In this document: positions 1 to 7,953 of the stretch, in pieces
How positions within the stretch are numbered: position 1 is the first letter of the stretch
Layout of the letters: every line of letters begins with the position of its first letter
NCBI GenBank assembly: GCA_002347815.1
Contig: DDXV01000077.1
Location: 1 to 32,514, forward strand
Source: Syntrophaceae bacterium UBA2251
Lineage (GTDB): Bacteria > Desulfobacterota > Syntrophia > Syntrophales > UBA2251
Length of the DNA: 32,514 bases
Direction of reading: 5' to 3'
Notes under the pieces: generated by a model
Told to the model about the DNA's origin: nothing
Databases searched by the model: none
What the model saw: only the letters and a program-made list of their open reading frames with translations
Translations under genes and position numbers: made by a program

Positions 1-1657
1 GCCCCCGCGCGGGGGGCGACCAAGAAAGCATACAACATCGAGGGATACCTGGAGTTTCAATCCACGCCCCCGCGCGGGGGGCGACCTTATTGTCCAGGAG
101 AGTTGGTTAGGAGAATAGAGGTTTCAATCCACGCCCCCGCGCGGGGGGCGACAATATACAAATTTAATTGAATTAGAGATTCAAGGTTTCAATCCACGCC
201 CCCGCGCGGGGGGCGACTTAGGGGGGTGGTGGACAATATTATGGTACAGGGTTTCAATCCACGCCCCCGCGCGGGGGGCGACTGGGGATGAGCGATTATC
301 CATAGACCGAACCGTGTTTCAATCCACGCCCCCGCGCGGGGGGCGACTGGGGATGAGCGATTATCCATAGACCGAACCGTGTTTCAATCCACGCCCCCGC
401 GCGGGGGGCGACGAACACCAGCCAGAACTTGACGCCGTTTTTCTTGTTTCAATCCACGCCCCCGCGCGGGGGGCGACGATTCAACTGAAGTAACAGTGGA
501 ACTTAATAATGGTTTCAATCCACGCCCCCGCGCGGGGGGCGACGCCAGCGACAAACCCAGTCAGCCAGGGTTATACGTTTCAATCCACGCCCCCGCGCGG
601 GGGGCGACTCTACTATTCCGCCAATGAGTGAGCTGGAAATCGTTTCAATCCACGCCCCCGCGCGGGGGGCGACGGTTTTTTCATTGGGGGCTATTGATTT
701 TTTGAAGTTTCAATCCACGCCCCCGCGCGGGGGGCGACTATTTTTATCAATCCAACGATTGCACCAACGACAGTTTCAATCCACGCCCCCGCGCGGGGGG
801 CGACGATGGACATGTTGAGTCCATCGCGCATGGACCGATGTTTCAATCCACGCCCCCGCGCGGGGGGCGACGGCGGCGGTCGTGGCGGCCGCGGCGGTGA
901 ACTTGTTTCAATCCACGCCCCCGCGCGGGGGGCGACGGTGGGAAGCACGCATAAGGCGGCTACGTACCTGGTTTCAATCCACGCCCCCGCGCGGGGGGCG
1001 ACAATGCACCCCGAACAGGCCTGCTCGGTTTACACGTTTCAATCCACGCCCCCGCGCGGGGGGCGACAGGGCTCGGCCTTGTGTTTGTTGCAGAAATCCT
1101 TGTTTCAATCCACGCCCCCGCGCGGGGGGCGACCAGGCATAGGTCGTCGATCCACCCATTGATCCAGTTTCAATCCACGCCCCCGCGCGGGGGGCGACGG
1201 ACTCCTACGCCCTCGGCACGGACTACGTCCCGTTTCAATCCACGCCCCCGCGCGGGGGGCGACGCTGGAAAAACTCGCTGACGCCCTACAAGGGCTCGTT
1301 TCAATCCACGCCCCCGCGCGGGGGGCGACTCTTCTGGTAGACGCTGATGGCGTCCCGGATCCGGTTTCAATCCACGCCCCCGCGCGGGGGGCGACATTGT
1401 TGACGCTGGCATAAGTCACGGTTACAACAGTTTCAATCCACGCCCCCGCGCGGGGGGCGACTACAAAAGCATATTAAGCATGCTCTCAGTCCCCGTTTCA
1501 ATCCACGCCCCCGCGCGGGGGGCGACCAACTAAGGCGGATGTGGATGATGCAGTGGCAAAGTTTCAATCCACGCCCCCGCGCGGGGGGCGACGACGAAGT
1601 TCGGCGCCTTCCGCTCCTGGTAGACGTTTCAATCCACGCCCCCGCGCGGGGGGCGAC
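1..1657 (-). CRISPR. Type I-C CRISPR array, 26 repeats and 25 spacers, truncated by the left window edge
   Basis: A 32-bp repeat recurs without visible variation 25 times, plus a 20-bp partial copy at positions 1-20. Complete repeats start at 54, 121, 186, 251, 316, 381, 446, 512, 577, 642, 707, 773, 840, 905, 971, 1036, 1102, 1167, 1232, 1298, 1364, 1430, 1495, 1561 and 1626. Spacers are 33-35 bp. Read on the minus strand, the repeat ends in GGATTGAAAC, the classic I-C 5' handle, and contains a very GC-rich hairpin (CGCCCCC pairing with GGGGGCG). Transcription therefore runs on the minus strand, away from cas2, with the leader-proximal (youngest) end at 1657 and older spacers at the left edge. 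Spacers 283-315 and 348-380 are identical. Spacer origins cannot be determined by eye. Confidence 0.99.
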
Positions 1658-1841
1658 GTACTGCTGATAATCCTTTGAATTCAAAAACAAAACGCATCTA
1701 TTTTCGCGAAGGTCCCTTCAAGCCGACGGCACGATATGAAGTTGTCAAGGATCATGATCTAGGAAACGATATAAACCGAGGTGTTACGCCGATCGCGAAC
1801 ATCCCCGGGAAATCGCGTTCGCTTGGGGTTCGCGGCGTCCT
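1658..1841 (-). promoter_or_regulatory. CRISPR leader between cas2 and the array
   Basis: This is the 184-bp interval between the cas2 stop and the first (leader-end) repeat. It is clearly more AT-rich than the array, especially in the about 45 bp next to the repeat. That is the usual place for the I-C leader when cas2 and the array share orientation. On the minus strand a perfect TTGACA box lies at 1748-1743, but no good -10 box follows at 16-18 bp. A weaker pair (TTGAAG, 15 bp, TAGATG) lies at 1721-1695. The short ORF reading across it on the plus strand has no ribosome binding site or family resemblance and is not taken as a gene. Confidence 0.7.
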
Positions 1842-2132
1842 TCAGACGATCAGCGGTCCTTCCTGATCCACCGATTTTTTTGCCCCGATATGCTCAAAAC
1901 GCCGTTTCCAATTTGATCCCAAGAAATAAAATCGCAGGCTGTCCGCCTTGGGATTGATCTCGTCGATCAGCTTCTGGCGAAGCGTTGCCCATTGCGCCGG
2001 ATCGACGATGCATTCAAAAACAGAATATTGGACCCGTTGACCATAATTTTGGCAGGCTTTTGCCACGCGCGTTAGACGCCGCGTGCCTCCCGGATCCGAC
2101 GTCGCCACATCATAGCTGACCAGAACAAGCAT
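1842..2132 (-). CDS. cas2: CRISPR-associated endonuclease Cas2 (type I-C)
   Basis: A 96-residue protein of normal Cas2 length. It opens MLVLVSYDVAT, the first beta strand with the conserved aspartate (D8) of the ferredoxin-fold Cas2 family. It also carries the R-V-Q-Y-S-V-F-E strand near residues 33-40 that is typical of Cas2. With Cas1 it forms the integrase complex that inserts new spacers at the leader end. The start at 2132 is supported by GAGGAG six bases upstream. The gene begins 10 bp after the cas1 stop and is the last protein gene before the leader and array, the usual I-C position. Confidence 0.97.
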   Translation of the reverse strand: MLVLVSYDVATSDPGGTRRLTRVAKACQNYGQRVQYSVFECIVDPAQWATLRQKLIDEINPKADSLRFYFLGSNWKRRFEHIGAKKSVDQEGPLIV

Positions 2133-2142
2133 GGCGCACTCC

Positions 2143-3174
2143 TCACTTCCAGATAAACGGCGGATATCCGTCGAGATCGCCTCGAAGGTGCCGCGCCATC
2201 AGCAACGCCTGTGTGTGGAACAGCAGGCCGATCGTGACCTTCTCATCGAGAAACGGATGGAGGATTTCCTCCTGCTTCCTCTCCTGATACGCGACCAGCA
2301 CCGTCTTGCGCGTCTCGTCCATCATCAGGACCGCCCCGGATTCGGACTTCTGGAATCCCTTCCCCTGGACCTGCTGCCGGTTGATCAGCGACAGCGCCAG
2401 CCGGTCCGCCAGAAACGGACGGAATTCTTCCATCATGTCGAGGGCGAGGCTCGGCCGGCCGGGCCGGTCCCTGTGGAGGAAGCCCACCGCCGGATCGAGC
2501 CCCACCGTCTCCAAGGCGGAGCGGATGTCGTGGACCAGGAGCGTGTAGATGAAGGATAGTAAGGCGTTCACATTGTCCAGGGGCGGCCTCCGATTCCGTT
2601 CCTGAAAAGAGAAGGACTCCTTCTGGGCGACGATCAAATGGTCGAAGACTCCGAAATAGAGGTGGGCGGCATCCCCTTCCCAGCCTCGAAGGACGTCAAG
2701 CGACTGACCCTGATTCAGGAGATCGATATAATTTCCCAATCGCTTTGCTGTAAAGGATACCTCTTCAGCCGCAAGCTTATCCGCATGGTCGCGCAGCGCT
2801 CGCTGCAGAACCGTCCGGCTGTTGGCGATCTTTCCGGTCAGAACGGTTCTCGCGATTCCGGCAGTGGCTTGCGGGTCGTCGGCACGCCGGTACTGCTCCC
2901 TCCGCAGCAGGACATTCCCCGAAACCGGCCCCTGCACCCGTGCCAGAAAGCGGCCGCGCTCCGTCAGGAAACTCACGCCGACGCCGTTCTCGGCGCAGAA
3001 GCCCATCAGGAACGGGCTGCACGAAACATTCCCGAAGCAGACGATGCCGCCGATCGTGTGAACCGGAAGCCGAAGGCGGATTTCCTTCTCCACCTTGACG
3101 ACGATCGTCTCCCCTTCCTTGGCGAGGTAGGCGCCCTGTGTCGTGACGAAGAGGGTGTTGAGATGTTTTTTCAT
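2143..3174 (-). CDS. cas1: CRISPR-associated endonuclease Cas1 (type I-C)
   Basis: Integrase subunit of the spacer-acquisition complex, 343 residues from the ATG at 3174. The frame is open upstream, but this ATG overlaps the cas4 stop as ATGA and begins MKKHLNTLFVTT, a typical Cas1 N-terminus. The expected metal ligands are present: E166 in RGWEGDAA, H234 in GFLHRDRPGRPS, and the acidic cluster LALDMMEEFRP at about 244-253. The order cas4-cas1-cas2 with overlapping or closely spaced genes is the canonical I-C adaptation cassette. No truncation or missing catalytic residue is seen. Confidence 0.98.
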   Translation of the reverse strand: MKKHLNTLFVTTQGAYLAKEGETIVVKVEKEIRLRLPVHTIGGIVCFGNVSCSPFLMGFCAENGVGVSFLTERGRFLARVQGPVSGNVLLRREQYRRADDPQATAGIARTVLTGKIANSRTVLQRALRDHADKLAAEEVSFTAKRLGNYIDLLNQGQSLDVLRGWEGDAAHLYFGVFDHLIVAQKESFSFQERNRRPPLDNVNALLSFIYTLLVHDIRSALETVGLDPAVGFLHRDRPGRPSLALDMMEEFRPFLADRLALSLINRQQVQGKGFQKSESGAVLMMDETRKTVLVAYQERKQEEILHPFLDEKVTIGLLFHTQALLMARHLRGDLDGYPPFIWK

Positions 3175-3803
3175 GGTTCGCTCAAAATCCGGGACAGGTA
3201 TGCTTTCACCGACCGCCGCTTCTGGATCGTCCGCGGCAGGCAGTCGGTCATGAGCGAACAACTCTCGCACCGTTTTTCGTAGACGGGCGGAGGAGTCCGG
3301 CCAGAGGTAATGAGCTCGTGCGCCCGGCGGGCCGTTTCCTCTGTTTCCCGCCGCAGGGCCTCATCAAAGGCGACATCGAGGCGACGGCGGGTCTGGCCGT
3401 AGAAGAGCGCCCCCGCCGGTATCGCCACGCAGAGCATTTCTTCCAGACAGAGCGCCTGGGCGCAGAGCTGGACCTTGTCGCAGTCGTCCGCCTTGGGCTT
3501 CCCCCGCTTGTACTCGACGGGGAAAGGGCGCCACGTGCCGTCCGCCTGCCTGTGGAACTCGACGACGTCGGCCTTGCCGATCAGCCCCAGGCGAAGCGAC
3601 CGGAGCGACACGCCACGCTCGATCCGGACATTGCCACGGGATTCGCCGCCCTCGTCGTGGACCCGCTCGTGCATGATCCGGCCCTCTGCGGTGCGTCCGC
3701 TCTCCCGCCAGGTCTGCTCTACATGGATCAAGGCGCACTGCCGCTCACAGAACGCCATGTGCTGCAAAGCGGAAAGCTGGATCAGGTCTTCAGGGACGTA
3801 CAT
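3171..3803 (-). CDS. cas4: CRISPR-associated exonuclease Cas4 (type I-C)
   Basis: A RecB-family nuclease of 210 residues that helps select and trim PAM-containing prespacers for Cas1-Cas2. The nuclease motifs are visible: IGKADVVEF (D79), PVEYKRGK (E97, K99) and the QLCAQALCLEE helix (Q112). Four-cysteine iron-sulfur ligation is suggested by AFCERQC near residues 17-23 and the C-terminal RCESCSLMTDC cluster. The start has AGAGG just upstream. The gene follows the DUF1016-type nuclease gene after 14 bp and overlaps cas1 by four bases (ATGA). Confidence 0.97.
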   Translation of the reverse strand: MYVPEDLIQLSALQHMAFCERQCALIHVEQTWRESGRTAEGRIMHERVHDEGGESRGNVRIERGVSLRSLRLGLIGKADVVEFHRQADGTWRPFPVEYKRGKPKADDCDKVQLCAQALCLEEMLCVAIPAGALFYGQTRRRLDVAFDEALRRETEETARRAHELITSGRTPPPVYEKRCESCSLMTDCLPRTIQKRRSVKAYLSRILSEP

Positions 3804-3817
3804 AAAACCTCTTTTTG

Positions 3818-4987
3818 TTATTCAATATCCGCCATCTCCCTGCGCTTGTCTTCCAAAAAGCGCTGGAGGTCTTCCCGCTTCGGCAGTTCAAGCTGGTATT
3901 TGGACACGAACAATCGGTTGTCAATCCCGGCGAGGGCATATTCCACAAGCGCATGATCCTTCTGCGTGCAGAGCAGCAGGCCGACAGGGGGACTGTCGCC
4001 CTCGGCCATCATGTGGCCGCGGAACCATGTCACGTAGGTGTTGAGCTGCCCCAGGTGTTCGTGCCGGAATTCATCCACCTTCAACTCAATGAGCACATGG
4101 CACTTGAGGATGCGGTGGTAGAAGACGAGATCCACGAAGCCGCGGGTTTTCCCGATCACGATGCTCTTCTGCCTCGCCTCAAAGCAGAAGCCGTTCCCCA
4201 GTTCCAGCAGGAAATCCTGCAGTTTGTCGAGCAAGGCATCTTCCAGACGGGATTCGCTTGCCGCATCTTTCGGCCGCAGACCGAGAAACTCGAAGACATA
4301 GGGGTCATGGATGGCGAGCTTCGGCTCGGCCTGTTCGGCCACCGCATGCGCCCGTGCGGCGACCTTCTCCTTATCGTCTGAGAAGCCTGCACGTTCGTAA
4401 TACAGCGTAGCGATCTGGCGCTTGAGCGCCCGCACCGACCAGTTGCCGCGGATGCACTCGATCTCATAGAAGGCGCGCTTGAGGGGGTCGTCGATCTCCA
4501 GCAGCAGCTCGATATGGCTGTAAGAAAGTCGATTCAAAATTAGTTTTCCCGAAAGTGGCGACAGCGTTGCCACACTGGGCACCGTTGATTGTGGCGACGC
4601 TGTCGCCACAATGTTCGGATCAGATGGTAAATCTTGGATCAGTTCTGTCTGAGATTGTGGGAGAGCTGCCAGAATTTGCGGATAAAGCCTGTAGAAGTCA
4701 CGGTACCGGTATAGACGGCTGCGGTTGCAATTGGGAATCCCGATTTCTTTGAGGCGGCGCGCGAGCAATTCGAAAAGACGTTCCCCGTAGTCTGCCCGAT
4801 CCAGCCCCTTGAGCTCATACTCATGGATATAAGCGCCGATCAGCCAATTGCGGCTCGTCAACGCCACATTGACTGCCTTGGCAGCGGCGCCTTGTGTCCG
4901 CAAGTGGACATTGGCGATGGCCTCCACCAATGCGGCAAAATTTGCTGCGCTCAGCACCGTTTTCGGCTTGGCAGGTTTTCGGGGCAT
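3818..4987 (-). CDS. DUF1016/YhcG-type PDDEXK nuclease embedded in the cas operon
   Basis: A 389-residue protein resembling the YhcG/DUF1016 family. It has an N-terminal all-alpha DUF1016_N region (about 15-195, including NRSRLYRYRDFYRLYP and SYSHIELLLEIDDPLKRAFY) and a C-terminal PDDEXK domain with GFVDLVFYH (D286), IELK (E301, K303) and QLNTY (Q314). All catalytic residues appear intact. The start at 4987 is chosen because AAAGGAGG lies eight bases upstream. A GTG at 5038 overlapping the cas7 stop would add 17 residues. Residues 122-150 form a low-complexity linker with two 12-residue units (VAT-SP-S) encoded over DNA palindromes. The gene fills the normally empty cas7-cas4 junction, so it is probably co-transcribed with cas. 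Family members are known from defence islands, but a role here is inference. Confidence 0.9.
   Translation of the reverse strand: MPRKPAKPKTVLSAANFAALVEAIANVHLRTQGAAAKAVNVALTSRNWLIGAYIHEYELKGLDRADYGERLFELLARRLKEIGIPNCNRSRLYRYRDFYRLYPQILAALPQSQTELIQDLPSDPNIVATASPQSTVPSVATLSPLSGKLILNRLSYSHIELLLEIDDPLKRAFYEIECIRGNWSVRALKRQIATLYYERAGFSDDKEKVAARAHAVAEQAEPKLAIHDPYVFEFLGLRPKDAASESRLEDALLDKLQDFLLELGNGFCFEARQKSIVIGKTRGFVDLVFYHRILKCHVLIELKVDEFRHEHLGQLNTYVTWFRGHMMAEGDSPPVGLLLCTQKDHALVEYALAGIDNRLFVSKYQLELPKREDLQRFLEDKRREMADIE
4555..4611. repeat. Two related palindromes inside the DUF1016-type nuclease gene
   Basis: Positions 4589-4611 form a perfect 10-bp inverted repeat around a 3-base loop (TTGTGGCGAC, GCT, GTCGCCACAA). 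Positions 4555-4573 hold a diverged copy (GTGGCGAC, AGC, GTTGCCAC). The two starts of GTGGCGAC are 36 bp apart, exactly 12 codons, and encode the repeated VAT-SP motif of the interdomain linker. They may be a tandem duplication tolerated in a flexible linker, or an RNA hairpin in the polycistronic message. Confidence 0.75.
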
Positions 4988-5034
4988 CTGTTGGCCCTCC
5001 TTTCGACAGCTTTTCCGTGGGCTGTCCTTTGCAT

Positions 5035-6135
5035 TCACACTTTTACATCAAGCGTTACGCCATTGGGAACGTGCGCCTTATCGATGACGATTTCGTAGTC
5101 TCTGAATTCTCTCGCCGGCATAGCAGGGTCGGTCTTGCGTTTGACCTGGACAAGTTCGAACAGTTTATGGGCCAGCGCATTTCCGAGAGCCGTATCATGT
5201 TTGAATACGATCAAACTGCGGGTGGCCATTAGGCCCCGGGCGGCGGACCGGTCATGTTCGAACATACTGATCAGTGCATTCCAGAAGAGCTCCAAGTCTT
5301 CCTCGGAAAAGCTGGTCTGGTTGGCCAAATGGGCGGAGACAAAACCGTGGGCAACGTAAATACCGTATGGGATGGTATGCTTCCTACCCATGGTTCGATT
5401 GTCTCCGGATTGCTTCTCCGCCTCTGCCTTGGTGGCCACGGCCATACGCGTGATCGAATGTTCCAGGGCGACGACCGGATCCACAGAACGGGCGAAGGTC
5501 ATCTGTACCGGGCCTCTGACCTGACCGCAACTCGGAGCCGATTTCAAGGCCATGACTGCGCCGAAGGTGCGGATATCATAATAATCCTCACACATCTTTG
5601 CGCGGCCCTTTTCCGTCTCTGCTGCCGTCGGTTTTCGGGGCTTCGCGTCTTTCAAAGCTGCCTTGATCAAGGTGGCGACTTCCTTTGGCGGGTTCTCATC
5701 CTTGATCCATCTGGTTATGTCATCTTTATCAGCATCGGCCAAAACCACAAGTAAATGCCCTTCTCCATTTTCATTACGTTCAACGCTTAACCCCTCTGGC
5801 AGAGCAAGGTCGCTGAAGAGTTCTTGACTGCCGGCAGGGATTTCTTTCTTTGAAATTTCGCCAGTCGGGATATTCGAATCCTTGAATGCCTTGAAATGGG
5901 CATCTCCTAGGATAGCTTTCTCTTTGATGTAAATGCTGCAGCCGGGATCATTGGCTTTGGTGAGCTGGACAAAGTTTCGCACCTTGCGCTTGAGGCAGAC
6001 GTCAGTGACGAGTCCTCGGCCCGTTTCTGGATCCATGCGGGGAAGGTTGCCGGCGTCAGGGTCACCGTTGGGGTTGCCGTCCTGAACATCAAAGACGAGA
6101 ACAAAGTCGTAGCGGTTTTTAAGCGGAGTGTTCAT
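5035..6135 (-). CDS. cas7: Type I-C Cascade backbone protein Cas7 (Csd2), enlarged
   Basis: The crRNA-binding backbone subunit that polymerises along the spacer. It begins NRYDFVLVFDVQDGNPNGDP, the family hallmark, and has YDIRTFGAVM and CGQVRGPVQ in the middle and a conserved C-terminus. The start has AAGGAG nine bases upstream. At 366 residues it is longer than the roughly 290 usual for Csd2. The surplus lies between about residues 75 and 180 and is charged and lysine/glutamate-rich, between the IYIKEKAIL and MCEDYYDIRTF segments. It probably forms an enlarged finger loop. The reading frame is intact, so this is an insertion rather than a fusion. It lies about 40 bp downstream of cas8c. Confidence 0.96.
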   Translation of the reverse strand: MNTPLKNRYDFVLVFDVQDGNPNGDPDAGNLPRMDPETGRGLVTDVCLKRKVRNFVQLTKANDPGCSIYIKEKAILGDAHFKAFKDSNIPTGEISKKEIPAGSQELFSDLALPEGLSVERNENGEGHLLVVLADADKDDITRWIKDENPPKEVATLIKAALKDAKPRKPTAAETEKGRAKMCEDYYDIRTFGAVMALKSAPSCGQVRGPVQMTFARSVDPVVALEHSITRMAVATKAEAEKQSGDNRTMGRKHTIPYGIYVAHGFVSAHLANQTSFSEEDLELFWNALISMFEHDRSAARGLMATRSLIVFKHDTALGNALAHKLFELVQVKRKTDPAMPAREFRDYEIVIDKAHVPNGVTLDVKV

Positions 6136-6174
6136 GGTGGTTTCTCCTTTCGAGAGGTTGAGTATGATAGCCCA

Positions 6175-6534
6175 TTAGGGTTTCTTGGTCCAAAGGTCCT
6201 GGGTCTGGTGGTAATAGCCGATCGCGAAGCGACCCTGATCGGCCAAATCGAGGTGCGATGGAAAATCCATGATGGGGCACATGATCTCCCCGATCAACTT
6301 TTTGCGGATCACGGCCAATCCCGGTTTTTCCTTCTCCAGCTTCGCGAGATGGTGATTGGAGAGACGCATCAGGATGCCGAAGACTGTGACGGGGGTGCTG
6401 GCGGCAGCGCCGTAGAACCGGTCACGGATGGTGGCGTTGATGCCGGGATTGGTGTCGGATTGAATTTTTTCCAGCACGGCGAAAAGTCTACCGAGCCGGT
6501 AACCGATGTTCGTGTTTGCGGGATCGGCACACAT
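6175..6534 (-). CDS. cas11c: Type I-C small subunit Cas11c, internal in-frame start within cas8c
   Basis: In type I-C systems such as that of Desulfovibrio vulgaris, the small subunit Cas11c is made from an internal ribosome binding site in cas8c. Here an in-frame ATG at 6534 is preceded by AAGGAG (6546-6541) with an ideal 6-base spacer. It would give 119 residues beginning MCADPANTNIGYRLGRLFAV, ending at the cas8c stop, and close to the roughly 120 residues of known Cas11c. The product would line the Cascade belly and stabilise the non-target strand. The Shine-Dalgarno and size are seen in the sequence; translation is inferred. Confidence 0.75.
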   Translation of the reverse strand: MCADPANTNIGYRLGRLFAVLEKIQSDTNPGINATIRDRFYGAAASTPVTVFGILMRLSNHHLAKLEKEKPGLAVIRKKLIGEIMCPIMDFPSHLDLADQGRFAIGYYHQTQDLWTKKP

Positions 6535-7953
6535 GGCAAGCTCCTTCTCGTGTTTGGGGTTGTTGAAGCGCAATGAGCGATTCAGGCAAGCCTTGATCAA
6601 GGCCGCCCGTTCATACGGGACATTGGGCACCTGTCTTCCGGTCCTTTTATCCTTCTTTCCCTGTTCCGCGCGACAGCGGCGTAAGGCGGCCTGAAGAAGC
6701 GTGACAGGATAAGGTGTTCCCTCCAGCACGGCCCGCACCATTTCTCCGGTCAGATTCGGCGGAATCTTCTCGATATCTTCCTGTGGAGCAATGGAGCGAA
6801 GAAGCCATTGCATGGGCAAGGCAGGTTCGATCCTGGCATCGTGGGTGATTGCCAGATCCGCCACGTGCTGTTTGAGCCTCCTTCCCACCTCCCTGACGCT
6901 ATCAACATGCCAAAAGCGGACGGCAATGCGGGCTGAATTCGGGGAAAGACCGAGGGAATAAAACCGGTTGCTTTCATCGGGGACGACATAGGCGCCGGTC
7001 CAGATCGCTCGATAGAGTTCCCTCACGGTCTGGGTGTTGCGATCTGGATCATCCTTGGGCGGTTCGGAAAAGAAGAAAGGCATATCATTTTCAAAGTTGG
7101 ATTTCTTTTCCGACCAGAAAACGGTCGTTGCGTCGCCAATCAGGAGTTTCTGGCGTGAATCTTTGCCAAGCAGGTAGTTCAATGCCGTTGTATAGGCAAA
7201 AGAGGCGGTCTTGCCTATCGGCGAATTATATCCTTGCTTCTTCAAGAATGAGGCAAAGGCAGGCGTTGGCCCAGTATTGACGCCATTTACTATGTCATTA
7301 TTTACAGAGACAAGGCTTGCTCCCGAGGTGTTTGCTCCATGGACGCCTTTGATAGGCGGTTCAAGAGGGACAATCTCAGCTTCTATTCCGGTCAGCATGC
7401 AGCGTCCTTTGATCCCACGCCCTGTTCGGGCAGCATCGATCAGCCCGCGAAGCTCAGGATCGTTAGTGACTGGACCGCATTCGACCACCGAGAAGAGGAG
7501 GCTTTGGTTCAGTTTCAGCACGTCTCCCCATGACTTGTCATTCCTGATTACCTCCAGGTAATTGCTCCCATAAAACCGCCGAACCGCTTCAAGGGTTTTA
7601 CACGTCCCGGTGATGGACTCGATGCGTTTTCTGAATTCCTGGTGCTGTCTCTTCACCCGATCCGGATTGGGTGCATTCTTCGCCTCTGTGGGCACTGGGA
7701 TGCCGAACATGTACTCGATGTTTTCCCAAAACAGATTCGACTTGATGCCTGCACCTTTTTTCTCGCCCAAGGAGGGCACAAGAAATGGTTTTGCACGGAA
7801 TTTCTTTCCTTTGGCTTCTCGGGTGTCTTCGAAACCGACAAATTCACCATCAGGGTTGATAAGAACAAGAAACGGGATCTCCTTGATCTCCCACCCCTCA
7901 CGGGGAAGTTCTGGTTTCCGGTCATAGTATTCCTTGAGGGATTGAAGGATCAT
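6175..7953 (-). CDS. cas8c: Type I-C Cascade large subunit Cas8c (Csd1)
   Basis: The large subunit of the I-C effector, responsible for PAM recognition and R-loop formation. The 592-residue protein starts MILQSLKEYYDRKPELP, the classic Csd1 N-terminus, at the ATG (7953) overlapping the cas5c stop as ATGA. Other family segments seen are PFLVLINPDGEFVG, the CMLTG / IGKTASFAYTTALNYLL region and FYSLGLSPNSARIAVRFW. The C-terminal part, NTNIGYRLGRLFAVLEKIQ onward, corresponds to the separately translated small subunit (see cas11c). Length is normal for the family. Confidence 0.97.
   Translation of the reverse strand: MILQSLKEYYDRKPELPREGWEIKEIPFLVLINPDGEFVGFEDTREAKGKKFRAKPFLVPSLGEKKGAGIKSNLFWENIEYMFGIPVPTEAKNAPNPDRVKRQHQEFRKRIESITGTCKTLEAVRRFYGSNYLEVIRNDKSWGDVLKLNQSLLFSVVECGPVTNDPELRGLIDAARTGRGIKGRCMLTGIEAEIVPLEPPIKGVHGANTSGASLVSVNNDIVNGVNTGPTPAFASFLKKQGYNSPIGKTASFAYTTALNYLLGKDSRQKLLIGDATTVFWSEKKSNFENDMPFFFSEPPKDDPDRNTQTVRELYRAIWTGAYVVPDESNRFYSLGLSPNSARIAVRFWHVDSVREVGRRLKQHVADLAITHDARIEPALPMQWLLRSIAPQEDIEKIPPNLTGEMVRAVLEGTPYPVTLLQAALRRCRAEQGKKDKRTGRQVPNVPYERAALIKACLNRSLRFNNPKHEKELAMCADPANTNIGYRLGRLFAVLEKIQSDTNPGINATIRDRFYGAAASTPVTVFGILMRLSNHHLAKLEKEKPGLAVIRKKLIGEIMCPIMDFPSHLDLADQGRFAIGYYHQTQDLWTKKP

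Noticed and set aside
624..1690. Several overlapping ORFs of 60-118 codons with repeating VSIHAPARGAT, FQSTPPRGGR or SPPARGRGLK motifs on both strands
   Set aside because: They are translations of the CRISPR repeat in different frames, with random spacer sequence between.
1675..1866. 63-codon plus-strand ORF across the CRISPR leader
   Set aside because: No ribosome binding site, runs into the cas2 3' end on the opposite strand, and covers what must be the leader.
4555..4611. A second CRISPR-like or operator array in the nuclease gene
   Set aside because: Only two units, in frame with a coding linker; better explained as an intragenic tandem duplication.
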